64,000 nucleotides of DNA. Origin: Massilia rhizosphaerae. GTDB lineage: Bacteria > Pseudomonadota > Gammaproteobacteria > Burkholderiales > Burkholderiaceae_D. Below are positions 28,613 to 39,520 of the stretch, piece after piece (the stretch's first letter is position 1; the number at the start of each line of letters is the position of its first letter). Under the pieces are notes generated by a model, which was not told the origin of the DNA, made no database searches, and saw only the letters and a list, made by a program, of their open reading frames with translations. The stretch is from NCBI RefSeq assembly GCF_016093545.1, contig NZ_JADKYX010000001.1:248001-312000 (forward strand), read 5' to 3'. The position numbers were made by a program, and so were the translations under genes.

Positions 28613-29671
28613 GGATACGTAGCCCGTCAGTTCGAGATAGCCGCGGCCGGCGGGCCGGCCGTCGCGCCAGGCGGTGACGGCGCCTTCCCAGTACACGGCC
28701 CCGGTCGATGCGCGCGAATCGAGTTCCTGGTCGGGTTGCAGGGGCTCGATGCGCCATTTCGTTGTCCCCGTCGTCAATACCGTCGCCACCGGGTAGGCGG
28801 CGTTGGTGCGGGGCGAGGTCCAGGTCCGTCGTGGCGCGAAGCGCACCTGGTCCGGGCCGTACTGCGTCACGCGGCCGGCCGTGTCGCGCCAGGTCGCGTG
28901 GGCCCACAGTGTACTACCATCCTTGGCGCGGATCCGGAAGGCCATGAGGGCGCCGCCGTCGTCGAGGTTGATGCCGGTCCAGTCCCAGCCGGCGGCGTTC
29001 GTGTCCAGCACCTGGCTGGACCATTCGTGATCGAGCCACGCGGTGCCGGTGACTGCCTGCTTGCGGCCCGCGCGGACGATCTCGCCGTCGACTTGCAAAT
29101 GCGGCTCGCTGTAGTAGTAACTCGCATGCCCGGCCTGCCGACCTTTTTGCGAATAACCGGCGTCTCCCTGCAGCAGCAAGGGTTGCGTGGGCGCGAGGCG
29201 CAACGTGAACGACAGGTCGCCGGCGCGCACGACGACGCGGTAGCGGCCGTCCGGCTCGCGCCGCATGCTCCAGTCGTCCAGCTTGACGTCGGTCGTGCCC
29301 GTGGCCGCGTGGGCGAGGCCGAAACCGGCGCGGGCGCTGCGCTGGTCGTGCACGAGGTGGCCGACGGCGGGGTCGGACAGGGCCGCGTGCCCGATGATCA
29401 GCTGCTTGGGCGCGAACGCGCTGGGGTTGGCGGAATCGGTCTCCGTGCGGCTGCGGAAGAACGTGACCTGGAAGCCCAGCGGCTTGCCGTCGGGCGTTTG
29501 CAGCCAGCCGGTCGCGTACCACCATTCCGTGCGGTAGTCGGGATGGGCGCCGTAGTCGGCCGGGAAGACCAGGGCGCGGCCCGGCGTGACCGTCGCGAAG
29601 ACGGGCGGCGCGGCTTGGGCGCAGGCGGCGAACAGCCACAGGACGAGGACGCGCAATATCATGATCGTCAC
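28598..29671 (-). CDS. AttH/CrtC-like (lipocalin-like) secreted protein
   Basis: 357 aa from GTG 29671, which overlaps the permease stop (GTGA) and has GGAGG just upstream; ATG 29662 is an alternative. A signal peptide of about 20 residues (ILRVLVLWLFAACAQA) is followed by two lipocalin-like halves. The first contains TEWWYATGWL...GFQVTFFRSRTETD, and the second contains VTGTAWLDHEWSSQVLD..GWDWTGINLDDG. This matches the CrtC/hydroxyneurosporene-hydratase-like family that includes AttH. These proteins are usually encoded beside FtsX-type ABC permeases, as here, so a role in envelope lipid handling is more likely than carotenoid hydration. There are no carotenoid genes nearby. The C-terminal residues MKL lie inside an 8-bp tandem repeat. 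Confidence 0.85.
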   Translation of the reverse strand: MTIMILRVLVLWLFAACAQAAPPVFATVTPGRALVFPADYGAHPDYRTEWWYATGWLQTPDGKPLGFQVTFFRSRTETDSANPSAFAPKQLIIGHAALSDPAVGHLVHDQRSARAGFGLAHAATGTTDVKLDDWSMRREPDGRYRVVVRAGDLSFTLRLAPTQPLLLQGDAGYSQKGRQAGHASYYYSEPHLQVDGEIVRAGRKQAVTGTAWLDHEWSSQVLDTNAAGWDWTGINLDDGGALMAFRIRAKDGSTLWAHATWRDTAGRVTQYGPDQVRFAPRRTWTSPRTNAAYPVATVLTTGTTKWRIEPLQPDQELDSRASTGAVYWEGAVTAWRDGRPAGRGYLELTGYVSAMKL

Positions 29672-32229
29672 CAGTCCTCCCGGACGGCGCGCACCGGCCC
29701 GCCGGACAGCGCGTAGCGGCCCGACACGAGCGCCGTCGCCACGGACGCCGCCACCAGCACGGTCGCGACACTCGCCAGCAAGGGCCAGGGCAGGTGCAGC
29801 TGCATGGTCCAGTGGAACGACTGCGGATTGACGACGTAGACGAGGATCAGGCTGATGACGAGCCCCAGCACGAACCCGGTCGCGACGCCCAGCGCCGTCA
29901 GGGCGCCGCCTTCGACGGCGAGGATGCCGAGCACCTGGCCGCGCGTGACGCCCACGTGGCGCAGCATGCCGAATTCCTTCGCGCGCGCCAGCGTCTGCGC
30001 GGAGAAGGTGGCCGCCACGCCCGAGAGGCCGATGGCGATCGCGATCGCCTCCAGCAGGTACGTGACGGCGAAGCTGCGGTCGAAGATCTTCAGGCTCATG
30101 GCGCGGATGTCGCCGGGGCGCGCCATCTGCAGCGCGGCGCCGAACGGCAGGCGGCGCAACGCCGCTTGCAGTTGCGCGGCGTCGACGCCGGGCGCGGTCC
30201 AGAATGCGGCGTCCGTGACGGTCGTGTCCCCGGTGAGGGCGCGGTAGTCGGCCAGGCGCACGACGACGGCCCCGCTCTGGCTGGCGTAGTCGCGCCACAC
30301 GCCGGCGATGAAAAAGGGTTGCGGGCGGCCGCCCAGGGGCAGCGTCAGGACCTGGCCGACGCGCAGGCGATACAGGTCCGTCATCGCTTCCGAGATCCAC
30401 ACGGGCCGGCTGCCGGCCGGGACCGGCGCGCCGGCGCCGACGAGGGCGAGCATCCGTCCGGGATCGGCGGCATCGATGTCGCGCGCGATGAGCACGATGT
30501 TCGGGCGCGCGGGATCGAGCGACAAGGGCCGCGTGCGCAGGAAGGCGCTGCGCGCGACTCCCGGCACGGCGGCCATGGCGGCCTGTTCGCGCGGCCCGAA
30601 GCCGCCCGTGTTGCCGCCGCCGCTGCTCCGCACGTACAGGTCGGCGGGCAGGATGTGCAGGATCCAGTCGTCGACGGAGACGCGGAAACTGGCGACCATG
30701 ATGCCCATCGCGACCATCAGGCTGAAGCTCGCGAGCACGCCGCCCAGCGCGATCGACGCCTGGCCGGGCGCGTTGGCGAGGCGCGCGAGGGTCAGCGCCA
30801 GCACGGGCGAGCGCTCTTCGCGGCCCCGCAGCAGGCGTTCGAGGTGGCGGAATGCAGACGCGGCCAGCCGGGGCATCAGGCCGATGCCGCCCACGAGCAG
30901 CAGGGCGACGGCAAAGTAGCCGAACAGCGGCAGGCCGAACACGGGCGGCGCGAACGCGCAGGCGCCGGCCAGCAGCAGGCAGGCGAGCGCGGGCCAGACG
31001 CGGTTCAGGCGGTCCAGGGCCGTTTCGTCGTTGCCGGATTTGAGGGCGATGGCGGGACGGGCCCGCGCCGCCTCCAATGCCGGCGCCGCGCAGCCGAGCA
31101 GCGCGACGCCCAGGCCCAGGGCGAAGTAGACGAGGGCGGCGCCGGGCGCGAACGCGACGCGCGGCTTCACGCCGGGGAAGTAGCCGGCGCCGAGGTCGCC
31201 GCCGAACAGCGCCAGCGCCGCGGCGGCGAGGCCGTAGCCGGCCGCGATGCCGAGCAGGGCGCCGAGCACGCCGAGGATCGCGCCTTCCAGCAGCACCTGG
31301 CGCAGCAGGCCGCGGCGCGGCAGGCCCAGCACGCGCAGCAGCGCGAACTGCCCGCGCCGGCGCAGCACGGACAGGGCTTGCGTGGAAAACACGAGGAACG
31401 CGCCCGTGAACAGCGCGACGAGGGCCAGCACCGTAAGGTTCACGCGGTAGGCACGGCTCAGGTTGTTGCTGCGGCTTTCCTGGTTGGCGTCGCCCGGCCG
31501 GCCGACCGTGAAGCGGCCCGGATAATCGCGCTCGAGTTCCGCCGTCAGCGCCCGTTCGAACGCGGCGCGGTCGACGCCGTCGCGCAGTTTCAGGTCGATG
31601 CGCGACAGCTTGCCGACGAGGTGGAAGCGCCATTGCAGCGCACCGATGTCCATCACGCCCAGGCGCTGCCCGCTGCGCGCGTGCAGGATCGGCCCCGCCA
31701 CGCGCAGCCGCACGTTGTCCGTGCCGGCGCGCAGGACGAGGACGTCGCCGCGCGTCTTGCCCAGCCAGGCCTGGGCGGCCGGGGACAGGAATACGGCGTC
31801 GTCGGCGAGCACGTCGTACGGGTGGGCCGGATCCGGCACGCCCATCAGGTCGGGCGCGATGTAGCCGGCGCGGAAGGCGTCGAGGCCGACGATCTTGAGC
31901 GCGCCCGCCGTCCGTCCCTGATCGTCCGCGCGCGCCGCGTCCACTTCCAGCACGGGCGAGGCGACGGCGACGCCCTCGTGCTGCGCCAGGCGCGGATAGA
32001 TGCCTTCGTCGAACAGGGCCTCTCGCCCCGTCACCTGGACGTCGGCGCGGCCGGACAGGCTTTGCACGGCCGCGTTGAATTCGTTGAAGGCGGCCGCGTT
32101 GATCAGGTGGATGGCGAAGCCCATCGCGACGCCGACGGCGATGGCGACGACGGCCAGCACGGCGCGCATCGGGTGCGCGCGCCATTCGCCGAACAGCAGC
32201 CAGCGCGCCAGCGGGGCGGTGCCGGACAT
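29668..32229 (-). CDS. ABC transporter permease, FtsX family (two-domain)
   Basis: 853 aa starting at ATG 32229, which overlaps the DUF4124 stop (TGATG); ATG 32241 is an alternative. There is an N-terminal membrane helix (MRAVLAVVAIAVGVAMGFAIHLI), a periplasmic domain of about 220 residues, a first FtsX helix group (VNLTVLALVALFTGAFLVFS, LLEGAILGVLGALLG), further helices in the middle and a C-terminal FtsX group (FAVTYLLEAIAIAIGLSGVAA, AVEGGALTALGVATGFVLGL). Such permeases work with a separate ATPase to move lipids or lipoproteins to the periplasm, as in the Att and Lol systems. No LolD/MacB-type ATPase gene adjoins it here. It is coupled to the AttH-like gene by a 4-nt overlap. Confidence 0.9.
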   Translation of the reverse strand: MSGTAPLARWLLFGEWRAHPMRAVLAVVAIAVGVAMGFAIHLINAAAFNEFNAAVQSLSGRADVQVTGREALFDEGIYPRLAQHEGVAVASPVLEVDAARADDQGRTAGALKIVGLDAFRAGYIAPDLMGVPDPAHPYDVLADDAVFLSPAAQAWLGKTRGDVLVLRAGTDNVRLRVAGPILHARSGQRLGVMDIGALQWRFHLVGKLSRIDLKLRDGVDRAAFERALTAELERDYPGRFTVGRPGDANQESRSNNLSRAYRVNLTVLALVALFTGAFLVFSTQALSVLRRRGQFALLRVLGLPRRGLLRQVLLEGAILGVLGALLGIAAGYGLAAAALALFGGDLGAGYFPGVKPRVAFAPGAALVYFALGLGVALLGCAAPALEAARARPAIALKSGNDETALDRLNRVWPALACLLLAGACAFAPPVFGLPLFGYFAVALLLVGGIGLMPRLAASAFRHLERLLRGREERSPVLALTLARLANAPGQASIALGGVLASFSLMVAMGIMVASFRVSVDDWILHILPADLYVRSSGGGNTGGFGPREQAAMAAVPGVARSAFLRTRPLSLDPARPNIVLIARDIDAADPGRMLALVGAGAPVPAGSRPVWISEAMTDLYRLRVGQVLTLPLGGRPQPFFIAGVWRDYASQSGAVVVRLADYRALTGDTTVTDAAFWTAPGVDAAQLQAALRRLPFGAALQMARPGDIRAMSLKIFDRSFAVTYLLEAIAIAIGLSGVAATFSAQTLARAKEFGMLRHVGVTRGQVLGILAVEGGALTALGVATGFVLGLVISLILVYVVNPQSFHWTMQLHLPWPLLASVATVLVAASVATALVSGRYALSGGPVRAVREDW

Positions 32230-32663
32230 CACGCCGGACATTCCAGCGCCAGCGCTTCCTGCGCCCGTTGTGCCCGGCGCTGCGCCGCGACGCGGCCGCG
32301 GCCCGTCAGGCGGGCGGCGTCTTCGTCGGCCCAGCGCTTGCGCAGGTGCAGGCGCGCGCACTGCTTGCGGTGCGCCCCGGCCGTGCGCGCCGCGCGGGCG
32401 TCGGCCCTGGCGCTGCGCCGCTCTTCCTTGGCCTGGGCGAGGCGCAGCTTTTCCAGTTCGACGAGCGTGCGCGCATCGCGCGCGGCGACCGTCTCCGCGC
32501 CTTCCGGGCGCACGCCGGCGGGCGGCGGCAGTTCGACGGACTTGCCGGCGGCGCAAGGTCGGTCGGCATAGCTCGTCTTGCCGGCGTGCGTGCACTTGTA
32601 GACGGGCTGGGCGAGGGCATTGGACAGCGCGCAGGCCGCCAGCAGGGGGATCAAACGGTTCAT
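32229..32663 (-). CDS. DUF4124 protein
   Basis: 144 aa with a signal peptide (about 1-18, LLAACALSNALA). The DUF4124 start QPVYKCTHAGKTSYADRPCAAG is clear, with two conserved cysteines. The remainder is a charged, Arg/Ala-rich helical tail (KLRLAQAKEERRSARADARAARTA), probably a coiled coil. Its function is unknown; the family is periplasmic. Coupled to the downstream permease by TGATG. Confidence 0.8.
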   Translation of the reverse strand: MNRLIPLLAACALSNALAQPVYKCTHAGKTSYADRPCAAGKSVELPPPAGVRPEGAETVAARDARTLVELEKLRLAQAKEERRSARADARAARTAGAHRKQCARLHLRKRWADEDAARLTGRGRVAAQRRAQRAQEALALECPA

Positions 32664-32676
32664 CGCGGTCTCCCGG

Positions 32677-34086
32677 TCAAAGAATTTTACCGGGGTTCAT
32701 GATGCCGAGCGGGTCGAGGGCGGCCTTGATGGCACGCATCAGATCCAGTTCGATCGGGGATTTGTAGCGCGGCAGTTCGTCCCGCTTGAGCGCGCCGACG
32801 CCGTGTTCGGCCGAGATCGATCCGCCGTGCGCCGCCACGCTGTCGTGCACGATGCGGTTGATGGGGCCTTGCTGCGCGAGGAAGTCGTCGTGGCGGACGC
32901 CTTCCGGCGGCGCGACGTTGTAGTGCAGGTTGCCGTCGCCCAGGTGACCGAAGCAGACCACCTGCACGCCCGGATAATCCGCTTCCAGGCGGGCGTCCGT
33001 CGCCTCGATGAAGTCGGCGATGCGCGAGATCGGCACCGAGATGTCGTGCTTGATGTTCTTGCCGGCGGCTGCCTGCGCGAGCGGGATGTGCTCGCGGATC
33101 GCCCACAGCGCGCGCGCCCGGGCGATCGACGTCGCGACGACGGCGTCGCGCGCGACGCCTTCCTCCAGCGCACGTTCGATGGCGCGCTCCAGCAGGGCGA
33201 CGCCGTGCGCCTCGGATTCGTGGCTGGACAATTCCAGCAGCGCGTAGTGCGGATAGCGTTCCGGGAACGGTTGCGGCAGGTCGGGGAAGTGGGTGGCGAC
33301 GAGGCGCAGGCTGACGTCGCTCATCAATTCATAGCCCGTCAAGGTGGGGCCGCATTCCGCCTCGACGAGCTTCAGCAGGGCCAGGGCGTCGCGCGGCGTG
33401 GCCAGCGCCACGAGCGCCGTGAGCGCCGCCTTGGGTTGCGGGAACAGCTTCAGCACGGCCCCCGTGATGACGCCGAGCGTGCCTTCCGCGCCCACGTACA
33501 GGTCGCGCAGGTCGTAGCCGGTATTGTCCTTGCGCAGGCCGCGCAGCCCGTCCCACACGTCGCCCTGCGCCGTGACGACTTCCAGGCCCAGGCACAGCTC
33601 GCGCGTGTTCCCGTAGCGCAGCACGCCCGTGCCGCCGGCATTGGTCGACAGGTTGCCGCCGATGGTGCAGCTGCCCTCGGCCGCGAGCGACAGGGGGAAC
33701 AGCATGCCGTGTTCGCTTGCCGCCTGCTGGACGTCGTGCAGGATGCAGCCGGCGTCCACCGTCATCGTGCGGTTGAACGGGTCGACGGACCGGATGCGGT
33801 TCAGGCGCCGCAGCGACAGCACGACGGCGGCGCCCGAGGCGTCCGGCACGCTGCCCAGCACGAGTCCCGTGCGGCCGCCCTGGGGGACGATGGGCACGGC
33901 AAGCTCGGCGCACAGGCGCACGACGGCGGCGACCTGCGCCGTGTCGGCGGGGCGCACGACGGCGCGCGAGCGTCCCGTGAAGCGGCCGCGCCAGTCGGTG
34001 AGATAGGGTGCGGTGTCGTGCTCGTCGACGAGGACGTTGACCGCGCCGACGATGGCGCCGCAGCGTTCGATAAGGTGATCAGTCAT
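32677..34086 (-). CDS. FAD-linked 2-hydroxyacid dehydrogenase (GlcD/D-2-hydroxyglutarate type)
   Basis: 469 aa. An N-terminal FAD-binding domain has VPQGGRTGLVLGSVPD and the pyrophosphate segment GNLSTNAGGTGVLRYGNTRE, with YDLRDLYVGAEGTLGVIT. The C-terminal substrate domain has FGHLGDGNLHYNV, which binds metal in this family, and a terminal SAEHGVGALKRDELP...MNPGKIL. It oxidises a D-2-hydroxyacid (lactate, glycolate or 2-hydroxyglutarate) and passes electrons to a flavin or quinone acceptor. As a single-subunit enzyme without glcE/glcF, D-2-hydroxyglutarate or D-lactate is more likely than glycolate. It starts 5 nt after the DUF2069 stop on the same strand. Confidence 0.9.
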   Translation of the reverse strand: MTDHLIERCGAIVGAVNVLVDEHDTAPYLTDWRGRFTGRSRAVVRPADTAQVAAVVRLCAELAVPIVPQGGRTGLVLGSVPDASGAAVVLSLRRLNRIRSVDPFNRTMTVDAGCILHDVQQAASEHGMLFPLSLAAEGSCTIGGNLSTNAGGTGVLRYGNTRELCLGLEVVTAQGDVWDGLRGLRKDNTGYDLRDLYVGAEGTLGVITGAVLKLFPQPKAALTALVALATPRDALALLKLVEAECGPTLTGYELMSDVSLRLVATHFPDLPQPFPERYPHYALLELSSHESEAHGVALLERAIERALEEGVARDAVVATSIARARALWAIREHIPLAQAAAGKNIKHDISVPISRIADFIEATDARLEADYPGVQVVCFGHLGDGNLHYNVAPPEGVRHDDFLAQQGPINRIVHDSVAAHGGSISAEHGVGALKRDELPRYKSPIELDLMRAIKAALDPLGIMNPGKIL

Positions 34087-34091
34087 GCGGG

Positions 34092-34490
34092 TCAGTCATG
34101 CGGCACTTTGACCTTGTCCAGCAATTCCTTGGCCAGTTTCTGCGCCTGCTTCTTGTACGGCCGCAGGTACAGCAGTGCGAACAGGAAGTACGAGGCCACG
34201 AGCAGGGTTTCGCCCAGGGCCATCATGCGCGACAGTTCCGCGCGGTCGCTCCAGGCGCGCACGATGCCTTCGACCAGGTAGATCAGGATCACCATCGACG
34301 ACCACTGCAGCGTGTACAGGTCGCGTTTGAGCACGCCGCGCAGCGGCAGCAGCAGCGGCAGGGCCTTGAGGGCCAGCAGCGAGCCGCCCGGATGGAGCGG
34401 CGCCACGACGATCTCCCAGGCCAGCAGCCAGGCGAGCAGCAGGACCAGGCTGGTCACCGCGCCCGTATGAAACACCCTTAACACTTGCAT
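34092..34490 (-). CDS. DUF2069 inner-membrane protein
   Basis: 132 aa with four hydrophobic segments: TSLVLLLAWLLAWEIVVAPL, LKALPLLLPLRG, TLQWSSMVILIYLVEGIV, and LGETLLVASYFLFALLYLRPY. The last is followed by a basic, helical tail. The pattern LYTLQWSSMLILLYFVEGI is diagnostic for DUF2069, a family conserved in beta- and gammaproteobacteria and often next to wrbA, as here. No function is established. It starts 3 nt after the wrbA stop. Confidence 0.85.
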   Translation of the reverse strand: MQVLRVFHTGAVTSLVLLLAWLLAWEIVVAPLHPGGSLLALKALPLLLPLRGVLKRDLYTLQWSSMVILIYLVEGIVRAWSDRAELSRMMALGETLLVASYFLFALLYLRPYKKQAQKLAKELLDKVKVPHD

Positions 34491-34493
34491 CGC

Positions 34494-36527
<2,034 letters not shown>

Positions 36528-36538
<11 letters not shown>

Positions 36539-36836
36539 GCTTGCCGGTCAGCATCTGCCAGTACATGACCCAGTCGGCGCGGAACGAATACCACGGGTAG
36601 TCGAACGTGGCCGGGCGGTTTTTCTCGAACAGGAAGTGGCCGATCCAGGCGCCGCCATACCCCGTCACGACGGCCACGAGCAGCCACCACGGGTTCAGGC
36701 TGTCGATGTACTGGGCAACTCCCGCGATGGCGGACGACGTGCCGAGGAAGTGGGCGCGCCGGCACAGGCGGTGTTCGTGCTGGGCCAGGTAATAGGGATA
36801 GAACTGCGCGAAGCTGTCGTAGCGTACGGCGGCCAT
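36528..36836 (-). CDS. Mpo1-like (DUF962) small membrane protein
   Basis: 102 aa from ATG 36836. The start follows a GGAGACACGCC ribosome site; a longer frame upstream is not a gene. The sequence has FAQFYPYYLAQHEHRLCRRAHFLGTS at the N-terminus, two hydrophobic stretches (AGVAQYIDSLNPWWLLVAVVTGYGGAWIGHF) and FEKNRPATFDYPWYSFRADWVMY, the DUF962/Mpo1 pattern with the His and NRPA motif. In yeast Mpo1 is a dioxygenase acting on a hydroxy fatty acid; the conserved histidines are present here. Bacterial roles are not established. Confidence 0.85.
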
Positions 36837-36895
36837 GGCGTGTCTCCTGATTTTTCCGATGTTTCCCGATCGGTTCCCGCTGCGCCCAGTGTAGA

Positions 36896-37705
36896 TCAAT
36901 TCAGGCCGCGCACGAAGTCCGCCAACGCGGCCGCGACGTCGTCCGGCCGCTCCGTCATCAACGCATGCCCGCAATCGAACGCGGCCACGCGCGCGTGCGG
37001 GATCGCCGCCACGAGCGCCTGCGCCGAGCGGGGCGGGGTCATGACGTCGCGCCGGCCCTGCACGAACAGCGCCGGACACGCGACGGCCCCGGCGGCCGCG
37101 GCGCCGTTCGCATACGTGTTGCACGCGACGAAGTCCGTGTGCAGCAGTTGCGCGGGATGGATCTCCGACAGGCGCTGCATCAGCCGGCGCGACGCGCCCG
37201 GCACCCAGAAGCCCTGCGGGCTGCCAGGCGCCGCCGGCGCGATGCCCGCGTGCGACCACAGGTTCACCATGTCGATGGCGGCCGCTTCGTCCGACAGCGC
37301 CGTTGCCAGCAGCGCATCCGATACCTTCATCGGCCACGTGCTGCCGACGAGGGCGAGGGCGCGTACCCGCGCCGGTTGCCGGAACGCGGCTTCCAGCGCG
37401 ATCAGCGATCCCATGCTGTGGCCGGCGAGCACGGCGCGGTCGATGCCGGCCGCGTCCAGCAGGGCGAGCAGCCAGTCGGCCATCGCCTCCACCGTCACCA
37501 GGGCGGAGCCGGCGCTGCGGCCGTGGCCGGGCAGATCGACGGCCAGCACGGCGTGGCCCTGCCGCGCCAGCGCGTGGGCCTGGGCCGTCCACACGGAATG
37601 GTCGTTCTGGGCGCCGTGGACGAGGACGACGGCGGAACGGTCCGGCGCGGGTTCCGTGCCGGCGGTGTAGGCGTAGGCGGTATTGCCGTTTACGTCGATC
37701 AGCAT
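36896..37705 (-). CDS. Alpha/beta hydrolase
   Basis: 269 aa. VLVHGAQNDHSVW supplies the oxyanion segment, AGHSMGSLIALEAA the nucleophile serine, QGRRDVMTPPRSAQ the acid and FDCGHALMTERPDDV the histidine. There is no signal peptide. It begins 1 nt after the stop of the MetY-like gene, with AAAGGAG inside the end of that gene, so the two are co-translated. It resembles esterases and C-C bond hydrolases more than homoserine acetyltransferases (MetX), which have longer lids, so a methionine role is not supported. Confidence 0.85.
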   Translation of the reverse strand: MLIDVNGNTAYAYTAGTEPAPDRSAVVLVHGAQNDHSVWTAQAHALARQGHAVLAVDLPGHGRSAGSALVTVEAMADWLLALLDAAGIDRAVLAGHSMGSLIALEAAFRQPARVRALALVGSTWPMKVSDALLATALSDEAAAIDMVNLWSHAGIAPAAPGSPQGFWVPGASRRLMQRLSEIHPAQLLHTDFVACNTYANGAAAAGAVACPALFVQGRRDVMTPPRSAQALVAAIPHARVAAFDCGHALMTERPDDVAAALADFVRGLN

Positions 37706-37706
37706 G

Positions 37707-38843
37707 TCAGGCTCCTTTCTGCGCCAGTTTCAGGGCGCGGTCGAGGTCGCCCAAGAGGTCGTCCGTGTCTTCCAGCCCGACCGTCAGGCGGATCGCGCCG
37801 GCGCCGAGCGGCGCGGCGTGCGAACGGGCGCCGCCGCAGCCGGCGTCGCGGCCGAAGATCTTCAGCCCGTCGAGGAAGCGTCCGGCGGCGGCTATGCCCC
37901 CCTGCAGCGTGAACGGAACGACGGCGCCGCAGCCGCGCGGCAGCAGTCGGCGCGCAAGGTCGTGGTCCGGGTGGCTGTCCAGGCCGGGATAGGCGACGCC
38001 GGCCACGGCCGGGTGCGCGGCGAGCATTTCCGCGACCCGGTGCGCGCCGGTGACGTGGCGGTCCATGCGCACGCCCAGCGTCTCCAGGCCGTCGAGGATC
38101 ACGCCGGCGTCGTGGGCGCCGAGCGTCGCGCCGAAATCGCGCAGGGCGGCGTGGCGGGCGCGCAGGGCGAACGCGCCTACCGTCGACTCCTCGGCGAACA
38201 CGCGGCCGTCGCAGCCCGGATCCGGTTCGCACAATGCGGCGAAGCGCCCCGTGCGCCCGTGGGCCGCGTGCCAGTCGAACGTGCCGCCGTCGACGAGCAG
38301 GCCGCCCGCCGCATCCGCTTTCCCGGCGAGGAAGCCGGCCCCGTGGACCACGAGGTCGGCGCCGTGGTCGACTGGCGCCAGCAGCCACGGCGTGGCGAGC
38401 GTCGCGTCGACCACCAGCGGCAGGTCGTGCTCGTGCGCGATGGCGGCCACGGTCGGGATGTCGAGCACGTCGAGATTGTCACCGCCGAGGGCGGCGCCGA
38501 CGAGCAGGCGCGTCTCGGGCCGGATGGCGGCGCGCCAGGCGCTGGGATCGCGCGCGTCGACGAAGGTCGCGGCGACGCCGAAGCGCCCCAGGCCGTGGGC
38601 CAGCAGCGCGGCGTGCCCGGCGCCCAGGTTGTTCGCGGCGACGACGTGGTGACCCGCGCCGGCGAGCGTGGCCAGCGCGAGGTGCAGGGCGGCCTGGCCG
38701 CTGGCGGCCGCGATGCCGGCCACGCCGCCTTCGAGGGCGGCGCTGCGTTCTTCCAGCGTGGCGACCGCCGCGGCCTGCGTGTGCGCGCCGGCGGCGGTGT
38801 GCAGCGCGAGGGTGGTAAAGCCGGGATACCTGGGTCCGCTCAT
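37707..38843 (-). CDS. MetY/cystathionine-synthase-like protein lacking the PLP lysine (probable pseudoenzyme)
   Basis: 378 aa from ATG 38843, about 50 shorter than O-acetylhomoserine sulfhydrylases. Family marks are AALEGGVAGIAAASGQAALHLAL, LPLVVDATLATPWLLAPVDHGADLVVH and LLVDGGTFDW. Where the family has H-S-(A/L)-T-K-Y before G-G, this protein reads H-G-A-G-F-L-A-G-K, so the Schiff-base lysine position is Phe171. The N-terminal block with Y-(S/T)-R-x-x-N-P-T, which holds the PLP phosphate across the dimer, is missing altogether. The frame is otherwise open and the codon use normal, so this is not a recent wreck. Transsulfuration activity is unlikely; a regulatory or altered role is inference. 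In operon with the downstream hydrolase. Confidence 0.75.
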   Translation of the reverse strand: MSGPRYPGFTTLALHTAAGAHTQAAAVATLEERSAALEGGVAGIAAASGQAALHLALATLAGAGHHVVAANNLGAGHAALLAHGLGRFGVAATFVDARDPSAWRAAIRPETRLLVGAALGGDNLDVLDIPTVAAIAHEHDLPLVVDATLATPWLLAPVDHGADLVVHGAGFLAGKADAAGGLLVDGGTFDWHAAHGRTGRFAALCEPDPGCDGRVFAEESTVGAFALRARHAALRDFGATLGAHDAGVILDGLETLGVRMDRHVTGAHRVAEMLAAHPAVAGVAYPGLDSHPDHDLARRLLPRGCGAVVPFTLQGGIAAAGRFLDGLKIFGRDAGCGGARSHAAPLGAGAIRLTVGLEDTDDLLGDLDRALKLAQKGA

Positions 38844-39034
38844 GGCATGCTGTTCCTGAAAGACGAAGACGGCGCATGCTAGCACCCGATAGCGCTAACC
38901 GTTACATTTAATCATCAAGATCATGTGTCGTGCACGGTTGCAGGGCATAAAGCTGGATTTTTCCGAGAGCTTAGGCTAGAGTCAAATTTATGAAATACAC
39001 AACGCAGCAAGCATCTCCAATCAAGGGGGTCCAA

Positions 39035-39490
39035 ATGAAGGTATCGGAAATCCTGCAGGTCAAGGGCGACATTCTCTACACCGTGTCGCCGGACACCGAC
39101 CTGGCCAACGCCGCCGCCACGATGGCCGAGCGCGACATCGGTTCGCTCGTCGTGATGGAATACGGCGACCTGGTCGGCATGCTGACCTTCCGCGAGGTCA
39201 TGAAGGCCTTGCACGCGCATGGCGGTTCGCTCGAGAGCGCGGGCACCGTGCGCAAGCACATGGACGACAGTCCGATCACCGTCACGCCGGACACCGAAGT
39301 CAACGAAGTGCGCCGCATCATGCTGGAAAAGCACGCGCGCTACTTGCCCGTCATGAACGCGCGCACGCTGCTGGGCGTGATCTCGTTCTACGACGTCGCG
39401 AAGGCCGTGCTGGAAGCGCAGAGCTTCGAGAACCGCATGCTCAAGGCCTACATCCGCGATTGGCCCGCGGAGCAGATGGCCGAGGATTGA
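39035..39490 (+). CDS. CBS-pair domain protein
   Basis: 151 aa from ATG 39035, preceded by AAGGGGG at a good distance; an in-frame ATG at 38990 is less likely. It consists of two CBS motifs: VSPDTDLANAAATMAERDIGSLVVME...VGMLTFREVM and VTPDTEVNEVRRIMLEKHARYLPVM...LGVISFYDVAKAV. There is no fused catalytic domain. Such proteins bind adenine nucleotides and sense energy state; the partner is unknown. It ends before a REP-like doublet shared with the convergent EAL gene. Confidence 0.88.
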   Translation: MKVSEILQVKGDILYTVSPDTDLANAAATMAERDIGSLVVMEYGDLVGMLTFREVMKALHAHGGSLESAGTVRKHMDDSPITVTPDTEVNEVRRIMLEKHARYLPVMNARTLLGVISFYDVAKAVLEAQSFENRMLKAYIRDWPAEQMAED

Positions 39491-39520
39491 CCCTCCCGGT
39501 TGCCGGTACGCGTTTGAAAT

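Noticed and set aside
28598..29671. Carotenoid 1,2-hydratase (CrtC) function
   Set aside because: The fold is CrtC-like, but there are no carotenoid genes nearby and the protein is secreted and coupled to an FtsX permease, which fits AttH better.
29794..32571. A 925-codon + strand frame opposite the FtsX permease
   Set aside because: Shadow of a real membrane protein gene; Gln/His/Arg-rich with no recognisable motif.
36896..37705. Homoserine O-acetyltransferase (MetX) next to the MetY-like gene
   Set aside because: It is too short and lacks the MetX lid region and conserved segments; it is a generic alpha/beta hydrolase.
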